NCBI RefSeq assembly: GCF_009727055.1
Contig: NC_052349.1
Span: 34,280,134-34,344,133, forward strand
DNA from: Benincasa hispida
Lineage: Eukaryota > Streptophyta > Magnoliopsida > Cucurbitales > Cucurbitaceae
Reading direction: 5' to 3'
Length of the DNA stretch: 64,000 nucleotides
Under the pieces are notes generated by a model. It had not been told where the DNA came from and ran no database searches. It saw only the letters and a program-made list of their open reading frames with translations. Position numbers and translations under genes: made by a program. This document shows positions 12,097-24,079 of the stretch, piece by piece. Position 1 is the stretch's first letter, and the number at the start of each line of letters is the position of its first letter.

Positions 12097-12830
12097 CTAG
12101 ATTCTGAAGTAACATAAACTAGGTTTACACCCCCTCCATAACTCGAAAGGGTTTTCATAAACACTTTTCGAGGGAACATTATTCAAGATATGAACTGTAA
12201 TCTCTACTGCATACACCCAAAACGAGCTAGGCAACTGAGCATAGCTCATCATGGAATGAACCATGTCTAACAAGGTTCTATTTCTCCTTTCTGATACACC
12301 ATTTTGTTGAGGTGTACCAGATGCTGAGAGTTGGAATTGAATTCCATGTTCTATCATATAGTCCTAGAATTCTAGATCCTTGTACTCTCCACCCCGATCA
12401 AATAAAATTTTTTTAATCATTTTATCTAACAAGTTTTCAACTTCAGCCTTATACTCTTTAAACATTCCAAAGGCTTCAGGCTTATGTCCAATTAGGTATA
12501 AGTAACCATACCTCGAATAATCATCTATGAAAGAGATGAAGTATTTGTACCCTCCTTGAGCTTTTACATTCATCAAATCACAAAGATCTGAATGTATGAG
12601 CTCTAAGAGCTCTTTGGATCTAGAACCTTTTCCATTAAAAGATCTTTTGTCATTTTCCCTTCAAGACAGAATTCACATGGAGATAATGAATTATCTTCTA
12701 ACTCGCTTAGAAGTACACTCTTTACCAATCTCTCAATCCTATCGAGATTTATATGACCTAATCTCAAATGTCAAAGATAGGTATTATTGTTACTTGGAGA
12801 AATTCTTTGTCTTTTAGTTTAAGTATTCGT
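12097..12830 (-). pseudogene. copia GAG-pre-integrase and integrase core, decayed
   Basis: Minus strand, in order: HLRLGHINLDRIERL (GAG-pre-integrase), a CEFC zinc-binding pair, and the DDE integrase core. The three acidic positions fall in HSDLCDLM, LFDRGGEYKDLEF and NGVSERRNRTLLDMV. The core is split by an in-frame stop between KDLEF and DYMIEHGIQ (about 12361), probably a Gln codon turned to TAG. Order and motifs are those of Ty1/copia (integrase before RT), not Ty3. Confidence 0.88.
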
Positions 12831-13156
12831 AGTTTTAAACATCTCATGATTTAAAAGTACTTTTGATTCAGTTGGTCTTAACACTTATAAGTTGTTTCTA
12901 ATTTAGCTGAACAAATCATGACACCATTTTTCATAATGAACGTTTCATTGAATGAAAAAGAAATATAATAGGATTGTTCAATTAAACAAGAAATAGATAC
13001 AAGGTTCCTTTTTATGGTAGGAACTATATACAAGTTTTTTCAAAAACAGGTTCTATTTCCAAAAAAACAACTGTCTCTCTCACTGCACGAGCTAAAATGG
13101 CGTCTCCTATACCAACCTTGAGCATCATTTCACCCTTCTCTAGCTATTGGAAGGAA

Positions 13157-13492
13157 CTAATTCTTTGTAAAGAAGAAAAAAACATAATCAGTGGCTCCCG
13201 AATCAAGTATCATATTGTCATTTTCCACTAAACAAGTTTCTAAGACTAGTAAATCATATTTACCTTCCTTCTTTTTCTTCTTCTCGATGAGGTACTTGGA
13301 ACAATTGCATTTCCAATGATCATCCACATTACAGTGGAAGCATTTTTCCTTATCAGCTACTTTGGATTTTCCCTTGTCTTTCCTAGTAGTGAGAGCCTTC
13401 CTCTTCCATTCTTTCTTTTTCTGGATCTTCTTAGAGCCAGAAGATAATGGAACAGACTTAGTTCTAGAAAATGAACCCTTGGGGAACTTCAA
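13157..13492 (-). pseudogene. copia gag zinc knuckle and protease start
   Basis: A basic Lys-rich segment is followed by the knuckle CFHCNVDDHWKCNC (CX2CX4HX4C). About 45 residues later comes the aspartic protease active-site motif LDSGATDY. The frame then runs into a phenylalanine run and TKN and is lost before the rest of protease. The knuckle has Val-Asp-Asp where gag knuckles usually have basic/Gly residues, suggesting relaxed constraint. Confidence 0.85.
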
Positions 13493-14154
13493 GGGGCAAC
13501 ATTTTCCTCTCTTTCTACCGGTCCCTTACTTTTCATAAGAGACTGATAAGTCTATAACTCTTTTAGGAGAGTAGCTATAGTGTACTCTATTTTATTCGTA
13601 ACCGCATTGTTGTGGAATTGAAGAAAAATCTTCGGAAGAGATTATAAAATAAAGGACACCTGACTCTGCTCGTCGATAACCATACCACATTGAAATGGAC
13701 CATCAGATCGAGAACATGTTCCCTAACTGATTGGCCTTTCTTCATGCACGCGTTATAGACATACTTGAGAGCCTCGTATTAGATCTAAGAGGACGGTTGT
13801 CCAAACATCTCCTAAAGGGACTCTATGATTTGACGTGCAGTGATCATGGCCTCGTGTTTCTTGGTTAGAATGTCAAACAGACTTGCCAAGATGTAGACCG
13901 TGTTTCTTGGTTAGAATGTCAGACAGACTTGCCAAGATGTAGACTCAGGCCTTATCATTGACCTTCGTCCAGCGGTCATAAGTATCCTTCAATGCTTGGG
14001 ATGCATTACGAGCGGGGATTGGGAGATAGTTCTTCGTTAAGACGAACCGTAGATCATCTATAACTAGAATCGTATTCAAGTTAGATTTCCACGTCGCATA
14101 ATTTTCTCCAGTTGATTTTTCGTTCTTAAGCAAGAAAATAATTGTGGAAGACAT
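13493..14154 (-). pseudogene. copia gag N-terminus, disrupted
   Basis: The minus-strand start at 14154 gives MSSTIIFLLKNEKSTGENYA, then WKSNLNTILVIDDLRFVL, a standard plant copia gag N-terminus. The frame is lost after about 69 residues, close to a 46-bp tandem duplication (13854-13945) that is not a multiple of three. Remnants of the rest of gag continue in other frames down to the zinc-knuckle segment. Confidence 0.82.
13854..13945. repeat. 46-bp tandem duplication inside copia gag
   Basis: 13854-13899 is repeated at 13900-13945 with two mismatches. Because 46 is not divisible by three it shifts the gag reading frame. Confidence 0.9.
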
Positions 14155-16303
14155 GCTGGAACGAATAATGAATAATTGATCGTATTAGTTATATATATCT
14201 TAACCCATTACAAAAACAAGTATCCAATCAATTTAGTAAAATCAAGTAATCAAAGAACCCTAACTAAATTATTGATTTAGTTTTTACAATGATACTTCAG
14301 AGGTTTAGAGCAACAGCCACCGAAGGGTGATTAGCTACCCTTCCCTCGAATTGAGACAATCTCAGCTAATTACTAATACTAGAATAACTCTTATTCCTAT
14401 GGTTTTTAGTTATCGTTGTTCGGTCAAGAATTCATTAACTAGCTTAATTCATCACATAAGTGTGATCCTATCATTTACAAATCCTAGTTGTACACTTCAA
14501 CAGACTACCGAAGGGAAAGACAACTATTGAAGATTAACCTAAGAAACCTTATCCATTACTGGAGTTTGCGTTTTTTCGAATCCTATGATCAGGCCTTCTG
14601 AAGGGATGGTCGCTCCAAGACAACATGCAGGCGAACCATAGGACTCTCACGGTGCAACCTAATGGAGAAGATCGTAGGATATGTTGACACGTTTCCTTCT
14701 CCCACTTACTATAAATACTTTCCCTATTCATATTAGTATTGACCTATGCAAAACTTTTCGAAGGAAGGTCGTGCCCAAGACAAAACGAAGTAGAGCATAG
14801 ATTTCATCGTGTGAACTCTTAAGAACGTGAGATTTAAAAATTGATATATCCTATATACCAGTTTTCCCCCACTAAAATATTCTATTATTTTTAAGGTTTT
14901 ATTATACTTAGTTAAACTCTAGCTAATGAATATATCTAAGTCCTTCTTAATTTCTCAATATAACATTTATGTTGAATGTTTTAACAATACTTTATTTCAT
15001 TTATTAAACTCTTTAATAAAATCATTCATCTATTGCATGCTTATAAAATATTTTCCAGATTTACCTTTCAGGTCGGTTCTTAGGTGGAGGTGTTCCGTTT
15101 CTGTCAGCTTAAATACCTCAGCGTAGATAGACGTTCCTTAAACAAAGGTCCTTTAAGGGAAATTATTTTATAAATTTAGTCTTTTAATAAAATTTATTTT
15201 AATCCTAAAAGGTTAACCTATTTCTAATCTCATTAGAAATACTTCCAACATTAGTCTAGGTGAATTAGTTTTAAACCATTTTAAAAATAACTTGGACCTA
15301 TGTTTGCTTGCAACTCTTTATTATAGGTTTTAATCTATCCCATTAAACATATAATACTTATAATTTAATTTCGTATTAAGACCTATAATTTGCTTCTAAT
15401 GATGTCGATCAAATAATGCTTATATTTATCTAGGTGGTGTCATTGCTCAACGCAAGGTTCGTTTTCATTGGAAAAATAAAACATTTATATTTGTCATTCA
15501 TGAAAAATAAACATACATATTCATCATTTCACCATACATTATAACATTTATAATATTGTATGATGCATGAGCATGCTTAATTAATCATACATAAAAAAAT
15601 ATAACACTTATATTACGATGCATGAGCATACTAGTAAAATCATATATCCATAAAATATAATGCTCATATTTAATCATGATGCATGAATATGTTTATCCTA
15701 AGGTGGGATTTTGAATCTATATGACATACATTATGTAATATAAATTCAAACATTAATTTAAACATACATCTAATGCATAAAAAATTAAACAGCAAGTATT
15801 GGACCAAATTTTGGCACCTTAAAAATTAATTAAATTAATAGAACTAATTTATATTAATTTAATTAATAAAAATAAAAAAAATTACATCAAATGAGAAAAT
15901 ATAACTGTAAACACAGAAGAGAGGCTCGAATTCACGACCGCCAACCACTCACGCACGCGCCTGTAAAGTTTAGAGTGTTGCAATGCTATGGATGATTTTC
16001 GTCAGAATATTCCCTTTTTGCATCGTTTTACCTTAAACTTGAACTAAACACCTCCGTTTTCTCATTGATCTCTTCAGCAACTTTTGATCCTCGATTAACA
16101 CGGACTTACAGACTTGATAGCAAAACATAAATGCCCAAAAAACAACGAGCCCTTACATTTTAATTGGATTAAAATGTAAACCTAACATCCAATATTACAA
16201 ACCTTCATTCAAAATGCAGATTATGAACCCACCTTTCCTACACTAATTTTTTTTTTCCCAAAATGTGAAAAACCCAATATGCAAGAAATTGTCTATGGTA
16301 ACA
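14155..16303 (-). other. copia leader (untranslated region between 5' LTR and gag), AT-rich
   Basis: About 2.1 kb upstream of the gag start on the element's strand, without a coding frame. The part at 15690-16300 resembles 41100-41800, which precedes another LTR of the family, so this looks like the element's own leader and not host DNA. A standard initiator-Met primer-binding site (TGGTATCAGAGC) could not be found next to the LTR border at about 16303. Confidence 0.5.
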
Positions 16304-18201
16304 ATTGTAGGGATCAAATCTTGAGCAGAAGCGTTAGGATCGTCTTGCATTCGGTTTTTCCATTTTATATGAAACAAAAACAATATGCTAAACATAGAAT
16401 AAAAGGATAAACATTATACACTAAATTTTACAACATGCTTTATGAAGGAGTAGCAAAAGGGAAGAACCGTTCTTACCTTTGTAGACTCCCGAGCTCCTCA
16501 AAATTCCTCTTGATCTTCGTACAAACGTGTCCTCAATGATCACCGACACTACAACAAGAATACCTTGTTATTCTCTTAGGAATTCCAAGAGTTGGATGAG
16601 TGGTCTCCAACTCTTGGAATAGAAAGTGGTAGAGAGATTGTAGAGAGGAATTGTAGAGAGGAAAATCTTTTGTGGAGGCTAGAGTAAGTTTTTTATAAAA
16701 ACCATACTTGCCCTAAATGGGCTAATAAGATGAACCCCTTCTCCAAGTATTTCCCTTTTTACCATTGGTGCCAATGAGTTGAATAATTCATTATTTAATT
16801 AATTGGCACATTAATTAAATAACCATACATTAAATCTAATTTAATATATATGGTTAATTAATTAATATATATATATAAACATCACAGATTTATATTCTTC
16901 CAACTCTTTATCATTACTTAATCAATTAATTAACCATTAATTAACCAATTAAGTAACTATATTAAATCATATTTAACATAGAGTTAATTAATATATAAAT
17001 ATCACATATTTATATGTATACAACTCTTTAGGAATCTAATTCATATAAATCTAATATTTGAATGAATTCAAATATAACTCTCTTACATAATTTAAATTAT
17101 AGATCACGTCTATAATTAATTATATATTAATCATATCAATATACAATTTCCTCAATTGATTGGAACAATTCAAACAATTCCTCATTAACATCCTTTAATG
17201 AGCTAACAACAGGACTTTATGGACCTACAGATCAGAAGCTTCAACAAAATGAGATTAATTGGCTAAACTCATTAACCAAATTAATCAATATTTGTTAATA
17301 GTGGGTACACTCCACTAAAGACTCACAATTGCACTCTTCTCACTATAGATATATTTCTGTATCCATGAAGGTAGACCAATAACAGCAAGTTAGTTCTTCA
17401 CAAGTGTTTGTAACACCAATTGGGTCAAATTACTGTTTTACCCTTGGGTTACCTCTGTATCTTTAAGTATCAATGCTCCTCTAATAAACTACCTATTTAT
17501 GGTCCAATCATTAAACAGAAATACCTATTGGGCCAGTGAGAGGGTAAGGCCCTTTATCAAGTCCTGGTGACACCACTTAAGGGAACACTCATCTACCTTT
17601 CTTATAGTCGAGAATGAGTGAATTCCATCTTGTATTATTATGTTTCCAACTTCCCACTCGATCTTGTCACCAAAATGATAGGCTTATTGAGTTGGCGAAC
17701 TGGTCACTCTCACCCATACAAATCAAAGGACAATCCCTCGTGAACAGAAGTTCAAAATATACTCAGGATTAAGACTAAGTTGCCTAGGTCATCCTATTGA
17801 AATAGAAACCTAACGAGTCAATTGTGTTACATCTAGTGTTTACTCTTTTGTGGTCCGGTCTTATGCAAACTCATTGCATAGGATACCTCCACTCGCATGT
17901 CACCTACAAGAACGCGTTGGATCATTGTGTTTGTATCAAATACTTAGTTGGTTGTATCCATAGTGTCACCAAGATAAGGTACCCAACCTTATTCCTATAC
18001 TATGGACCCTTTAGGTTGTATCTTGAATGTTGATTTCAGTATGCCTCCACATACTGTTCGAGACTCATAAGACAACCTTGGATATTAGTTTATTAGATTT
18101 AGGGTTATCAAGACAAATAAAATATAACACAATCAATAACATTTATTGAAATGACATTGATAACTCTTTATTGATTACAATCAATTAATCACACTTACTA
18201 T
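16304..18201 (-). repeat. LTR copy D, candidate 5' LTR of the minus-strand copia element
   Basis: It starts at TGTAGGGATC (the minus-strand CCTACA end) and carries all family landmarks. The 17690-18200 part is very close to 7575-8110 of LTR B. It is interrupted at 18201/18202 by LTR E, and a short continuation (about 20144-20177, ending CCCAACA) may be its far end. Pairing with B as the LTRs of one element is plausible from position and orientation. The two have diverged and B has a large deletion. Confidence 0.6.
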
Positions 18202-20143
18202 TGTAGGATCAAATTCCCACGGAAGCATGTGAACGCCTTGCATTTAGACATTTGATTTTATGGAAACAAAAAAAGTAAAATAAAAACATGCATTTATAGG
18301 ATAAACATTCAAATAAAATATAAGCATTCTAGAAAAGAGGAAGAATAGGAGAAATGAAAACTTACCTTTGTAGATTTCTCTAGCTTTACTTTTACACCGT
18401 TATCAATGATATCGAACTTCTCCAAGAAGAACGACACCACCAATAAAGTTACCTTGTTATTCTCTAGGATTCCAAACAATTTGGAAGAGTGGTCTCCAAG
18501 AACTTTTAGGAGGAAAAATGGAAGAGAATTTCTAGAGAGAAGTTAGAGAGAAAGTGGAGGTTGGAGGCTAGAATTTTGTGTGATAAAAATCCCTTGCCTA
18601 AATGGGCCATAAGGATATATTTATATGCAGAAGGGTGAATCCCTTCTCTAGGTATTTTTCTATATACCCTTAGTGCTAATTAATTAATTAACCTTTATTT
18701 AATTAATTAGCACATTAATTAAATGACCATATATTCAATCCTATTTAATTTATACATTTAATTAATTTTCATAAATATCATATATTTATACTAACCTCCT
18801 ATCTCAATTATTTCTTAATCAATTAATTAACCATTAATTAATCAATTAAATAACTATATTAAATCATAAATATGGAGTTAATTAACATATAAATATCACA
18901 CACTTATATGTATACATCTCTTTATGAATCCAATTCATATAAATCTAATATTTGAATTTTATTCAAATATATCTCTCTTATATAGTTTAGATTATAGATC
19001 GTATCTATAATTAATCATTATATACTAATCTCATTAATATTAATTTCTCTCATTTGATTTGAACAATTTAAATCATTCCTCATTACTATCTTTTAATGGG
19101 CTCACAAGGGAACCATATGGACTTACAAATTAGAAGTTCTAATGATATGAGATTAATTGATTAAACTTCTTTAATCCAATTAATCAATATTCCTTAAGTA
19201 TTTATCACTCTACTAAAGACTGATAGCTACACTCTTTGCATTGTAGATATATTTTTGTGTCCATGGATATAACCAATCAACATAGCGATGACCCTTCACA
19301 AATGCTTATAACTATAGTTAGGTCAAAATGTCGTTTTACCTCTGCAGTTACATCCAACTCCTTAAGTACCATTGATTCCTCTAATGAACAAACAGTTTAT
19401 AGTCTAACTATAAACTAACACCTCTCGGGCCAGTGAAGGCTTGACGCCTCATTGTTCAAGACCCAGAATCAGCTATTATGGGAGAAATTTATCTACTTTC
19501 CCAAATAATGGGAATGAATGAATTTCATCTTGTGTAGTTGTATTCCCAGCTCCCTGATCAGACAAATCCCCAAATGGTAAGCTTGTTGAGTCGGCTATCT
19601 TGGCCACTTTCATCCATATAGATCAAAGGACTACCGTCATAAACAGGAATTCACAACTCACTCGGGATTAAGGTCAAGTCTCCCATGGTCATCCTAGTGA
19701 AATATTACCTTCTTCAAGTAACGGTGTTATAAAGAGAAACTAGTTATTTCGTGTTCTGGTCTATGTATAAACTTCTTTATACAAGAAACCCCTACTCACA
19801 TGTCTTTACATGAACAATATGGTTCATATTGTTTGTAACACTTACACCTCATGTAACAATTACAAAGTGGGTTGTATCCGTAGTGTTACCAGGATAAGAC
19901 ATCCAACCTTCATCCATTTATACTGCAAATCTTTTAGGTTATTACTTGAATGTGAACCACATGTATGTCAACCACATACTGTTTAAGTGACATCATATAA
20001 CCTTGGATCTTAGTTTATTGGATTAAATTAATGTTGTCTAAATGTCAAATAAAATACCTCTGATTTTATTAGATAAATAATTTGTGTTAACAAAGCTACA
20101 AACCACGAGATACACTAGATTTAGGACATCAATCTCAACAACA
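18202..20143 (-). repeat. LTR copy E, apparently inserted in copy D
   Basis: Runs from TGTAGGATC on the left to an ..ATCTCAACA-type end on the right (20140-20143), giving TG..CA termini. Flanks ACTAT (18197-18201) and TCTAT (20144-20148) could be a worn 5-bp target duplication. The sequence after it resumes where LTR D left off (CTATCTATGAGTTTTAGGG). No internal domain is present, so it would be a solo LTR. Confidence 0.6.
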
Positions 20144-20177
20144 TCTATCTATGAGTTTTAGGGTAAAAAACCCAACA

Positions 20178-21165
20178 TGAATCATATTCATGTTACATTA
20201 TTTATTTGTATCATATACAATTAGTATTATTCCCTTAATTGATTTGAACAATTCAAATTCTTTAAAAAAAACTAGGGACCTTGTTTACCCGTTGTAAGAT
20301 AGCAGGAGAACCTAATGAACATACAGATTAGAAGCTCTAATGATTCGACATTACCTAATTAAACTTTTTAATTATGTCAATGAAATATTCATTAACTATG
20401 GATCATTCCACTAAAGACTCAATACTGTACTCTTCACACTAGAATATTTCTGCATCCATGGATTTAACCATTACAATAAGTCGATCCTTCACGAGTAGTT
20501 CGTAATTACAATTGGGTTAAATTACCGTTTTACTCCTATAATTATCTCTTAATCCAAGTAACATTGATCCCTCTAATGAACAATCTGTCTATGGTTCTAC
20601 CATAAACCAAGTTCCTCTCGAGCCAATGAGAGGGCGAGTACCCTTTGTTTAAGACCTAGAATTAGCACTTAAGAGAACAACTCCTCTACTTACCCTAAAG
20701 ATACGAATGAGTAAATTTCATCTTGTGTAGCTATGTAACCAATTTTCTACTCGGACAAATCTCCAAAATAGTAGGCTTATTGAGTCAACAAATTGACTCA
20801 CTCTCATCCATACAAATCAAATGACTGCCCTCATAGATAGAAGTCCATAACTCATTCAAGATTGAGATCAAGTTACATGATTATCCTATGAAATATTAAT
20901 CTCTTCAGTCAATGGGGTTATAAAGACAGATTAAATATTTTGCGGTCCAATCTTATACAAACTCTTTGTATAGATTACTTCCACTCACATGTTTCCACAT
21001 GAACAATTTTGATCACATTGCTTATAACATTTTACAACAATTGTAACTTTTACAAAGTGGGTCGTATCTATAGTATTATACTATAGACCCTTTAGATTAT
21101 TACTTGAACATGATTCATTTGTATGTCTACTACATATTATTCAAGTCTCGTGAAATAACTTTGGA
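20178..21165 (-). repeat. LTR fragment F, truncated at both ends
   Basis: Aligns with the central and landmark-bearing half of the LTR family (compare 17090-18060). It starts mid-LTR immediately after the CCCAACA end at 20177 and stops at about 21165, before a short GC-richer segment with CACGCA repeats. It is the third LTR-derived block in a row in the same orientation. Confidence 0.65.
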
Positions 21166-21900
21166 TTTGTAGCACACGCAGGCACGCATACACGCGTGAT
21201 ATTAAAGAAAATCTTTGTTTCTACTCAAAATATTCCTTTTCCTCAACAAGGTTCCTTGGATGGGATTGAAGACCATTTTTAGAGTAATGAGATTATCATA
21301 CAAGAATATAGATTTGGGAGTGGACTCACAGTTGATATTCTCATCGCAAAGTCTGGTAAACACAATTAGTATAATCGTAATGAGGTGTGTCTTGCATTTT
21401 CCTTATTCTCATTGATTGATTACATTTATAGGGAGGTAAATGCAACATTAGTTCGGTCATTAAAAGGAGTAGATCAAACTATCAAAACTTTTCAAAGGAT
21501 AAATATAGTGTCTTGTCTGTTGAATTAGGTTTAATAATACAGTCTAATCCATCTCACCTCTAAAGAGGTGCACATCACTTTCACTTTCACTATATATGGT
21601 TCAACTTTGATATAAAAAAGTACTCATAGAAGAAGTAATTGATGCATTTAATTTTTTTTTATTCCATACGGTACATATCAAGCAAAACATGACCTCACAC
21701 ACTACAACTCGTAACAAAAGGCACACTTTGAACTAGAAAAAAGACTCATATATTTTCTTAAAATCATTATTCCATGAGTGTCTAAGTCATACATCAAATT
21801 TAATATGATTGAGCAATAATAATCTCAAAATCACATTTGAAATTAATTAATGAACTTAATCATAATTGAAATTTGATCCCAAGAAATAGACTACTCTTGT
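21166..21900. other. spacer with no recognised gene
   Basis: Contains a short ACACGC-rich stretch at the LTR junction and a 66-codon plus-strand open frame (21215-21415) that matches nothing I know. It lies beyond the 3' end of the plantacyanin gene and may include part of its 3' flank. Confidence 0.4.
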
Positions 21901-21930
21901 AGCCAGATGGTAAATAATATAAAGGGTATT

Positions 21931-23361
21931 TTAAATTGCAGTAATGGCAATCTTCATTCCACTTTGGCAGTGTCCAGGAAGATTGCAAATGAAGAAGTTT
22001 TGTCCCTTCACAAGCTTGATTTGATCTTTTCCTGTTTGAAAAACTTTGGAACCCCTTGGAGTTATGCATCTATTGTAACCCACTCTGTTGACAGCCACCA
22101 CATTGTGTGCTGAAGGGCTGTAGTTGAATACTGTACAAACCAAATCATTTCTTGTAAGAAAAAATTATTCAATGTCCAATAATGATTATTTAAATTTTTG
22201 GGTTTTGTAGTAATTTAATATTGTTTGATTTAGTTGTCTTATAGATCAGGAGTTTCTACGTTCAAATTTTTTCATATAATTTTCCTTGCATAAAACAAAA
22301 TGTGAGATATTTTATTGTTTTGAAATACCTCTTAGATGATATAATATTAAATTTATTTTCATCCATCTAATTAAGCTTTTGGATGCATTGATGATGTAAC
22401 ATGATACTAGAAATAGGAGGTCATCCTGTGTTTAAACCTTTGCAATAATGTTATTTTCTCTCTAATTAATATTGATTTCTACTTATTACATTTTTTTTTT
22501 TTTTTTACATATTTCAAATATACAATTGAGGAAGAGTATTGGATGATACGACAGATTATTTCTCTAATTATTTTAACTTTGGAAATAAGACTTATTTAAC
22601 CATTTTTTAAAGAAATAGTGAGGTATATTGTGCAAACATAAGGTAAATATGGCTCCTACCGTTGAGAGAAAAAAAAAATCAATTTTCTGTTTGGATTTAC
22701 CATTACTGCTGCTAGAAGGATCTTTTTAAACCTATTTTACAAATAAAAGACCAATGTAATCAAATATAGTCTAGATTGCATCTATATCCCATGTAATCCT
22801 TCTTGTTACATAATAAAATAAACAAATAATTCATTTTTCTTAAAAAAAAAAAAAAAAATATTTACCACATAACAAATTTTTATTGGATAATTGGGTGGGC
22901 TGTATAAAGATAGGTGCAGCCTAGCCAATACCTAAACATTTCTTTTACAAAACTCAAAAACTAATAATGTATATTTTAAAATTTAAAGACCAAAATGATG
23001 TATTAGTAAAAACTACTCAAAAATTGAGAAGGTGACTTTTTTCTCTATAATTTTTATAGTAAGACATTTAAAAAGGAAAAACGTTTCGAAGTAAACTTCT
23101 ACCAAAAATGTCATATCAAGCATACAGGTACTAGATCAAAAGCTAATTTGAAATAACTTTACAAATGCTTAAAAATACGTTACCAAGTGTATCCCCGGCG
23201 CGAAAACGCTTTCCCTTGGGCCAGGAGGCAACATTAAAGGTCCAGCCTTGAGCACCTCCAACGGGATAAACTGCAGCATGAGCCATCTGAGAATATTGAA
23301 CCATCAACAACACACAGACCATCACAACACACACCACTGCACTGCCTCTTCCCTCACCCAT
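21931..23361 (-). CDS. plantacyanin / basic blue protein (phytocyanin), two exons
   Basis: Exon 1 is 23184-23361 (ATG at 23359-23361, giving MGEGRGSAVV; a slightly upstream ATG would add eight residues). Exon 2 is 21931-22130. The intron 22131-23183 has GT..AG ends and splits a Val codon, so joining gives GDTLVFNYS in a 125-residue protein. Residues 1 to about 29 form a signal peptide (hydrophobic CVVMVCVLLMV, cleavage probably after AHA). The mature part is a single cupredoxin domain with type-1 copper ligands: His in SAHN, Cys in FFIC, His in PGHC and Met in SGMK. The Cys of NRC and of GHC can form the usual disulfide. Met as axial ligand, and no C-terminal GPI or glycoprotein tail, point to plantacyanin, not stellacyanin or uclacyanin. 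Expected to be a secreted electron carrier of the cell wall. It looks intact. Confidence 0.93.
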
Positions 23362-23460
23362 TGTTCTTCTAAATTTCTCAAACAAAAATATAACAAAGGG
23401 CTATGGAATAATGTAGTGAATTATGGTGATGGAAATAATGGATGAGAAGGGTCACCCTTT

Positions 23461-23470
23461 TTATATATAA
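23461..23470 (-). promoter_or_regulatory. TATA box of the plantacyanin gene
   Basis: The minus strand reads TTATATATAA about 100 bp upstream of the start codon. This spacing would put transcription start about 70 bp before the ATG, normal for a plant gene. Inferred from sequence and position only. Confidence 0.5.
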
Positions 23471-23954
23471 TAAATGGGTAGAAGGGGTTTTGGAGGGATC
23501 ATCAAAAGAGCACAAGACTTTATATTATAAAATTTATGGGTCCTTGTAATTATGATGAACATGGAAAAAAAATTTGAATGTGGGTTTGGTAGGTTTTCAT
23601 CAAGTGGACTCACCTAGCTTTTTCATTAATCCATAATGATATACATGTGTAACTGATCATACGGTAGAATAGTCGTTTATCTATTGAATTATGCTCAAAA
23701 TTGATATCTTAGGTGTTCGAGATAAAATTTATTCTATTATGATCAATAAAGGTTCTATACATGGGTGTAAGCTAAAATCAACATTTATTAATAAATACCT
23801 GTATTCATGAAAGTATAGTTTTACACCGTTATCAAAAAGTCTATGTGGCTTGGTTCTTCTTAAACTGCATGTGTAACTCAATAGGAAACTCTCATTATTA
23901 GATGAGGAATAGAAGGCTAAAACAGAACATAGTAGATTGAAGACCATAAATATG

Positions 23955-24075
23955 AATCTTCTTCAGAGTCTGCGGTATGATGAGAGTGTTATGAATGTGT
24001 TAACTTAAGTTGAGATGTTTGGATGTACTTACTAATCCCTCTCTCCCTTCAGTATCGTGTTCAAGCTAAAAAAAT
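23955..24075 (+). repeat. LINE 3'-tail remnant
   Basis: The segment with GTTATGAATGTGTTAACTTA, a shared GAGATGT core and TACTAATCC matches the 3' untranslated tail of the LINE at 6995-7090 by eye, and it ends similarly before an A/T-rich stretch. Probably a severely 5'-truncated insertion. Confidence 0.5.
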
Positions 24076-24079
24076 TATA

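Noticed and set aside
16270..16303. Initiator-Met tRNA primer-binding site next to LTR D
   Set aside because: The flanking sequence does not match TGGTATCAGAGC or its complement beyond chance.
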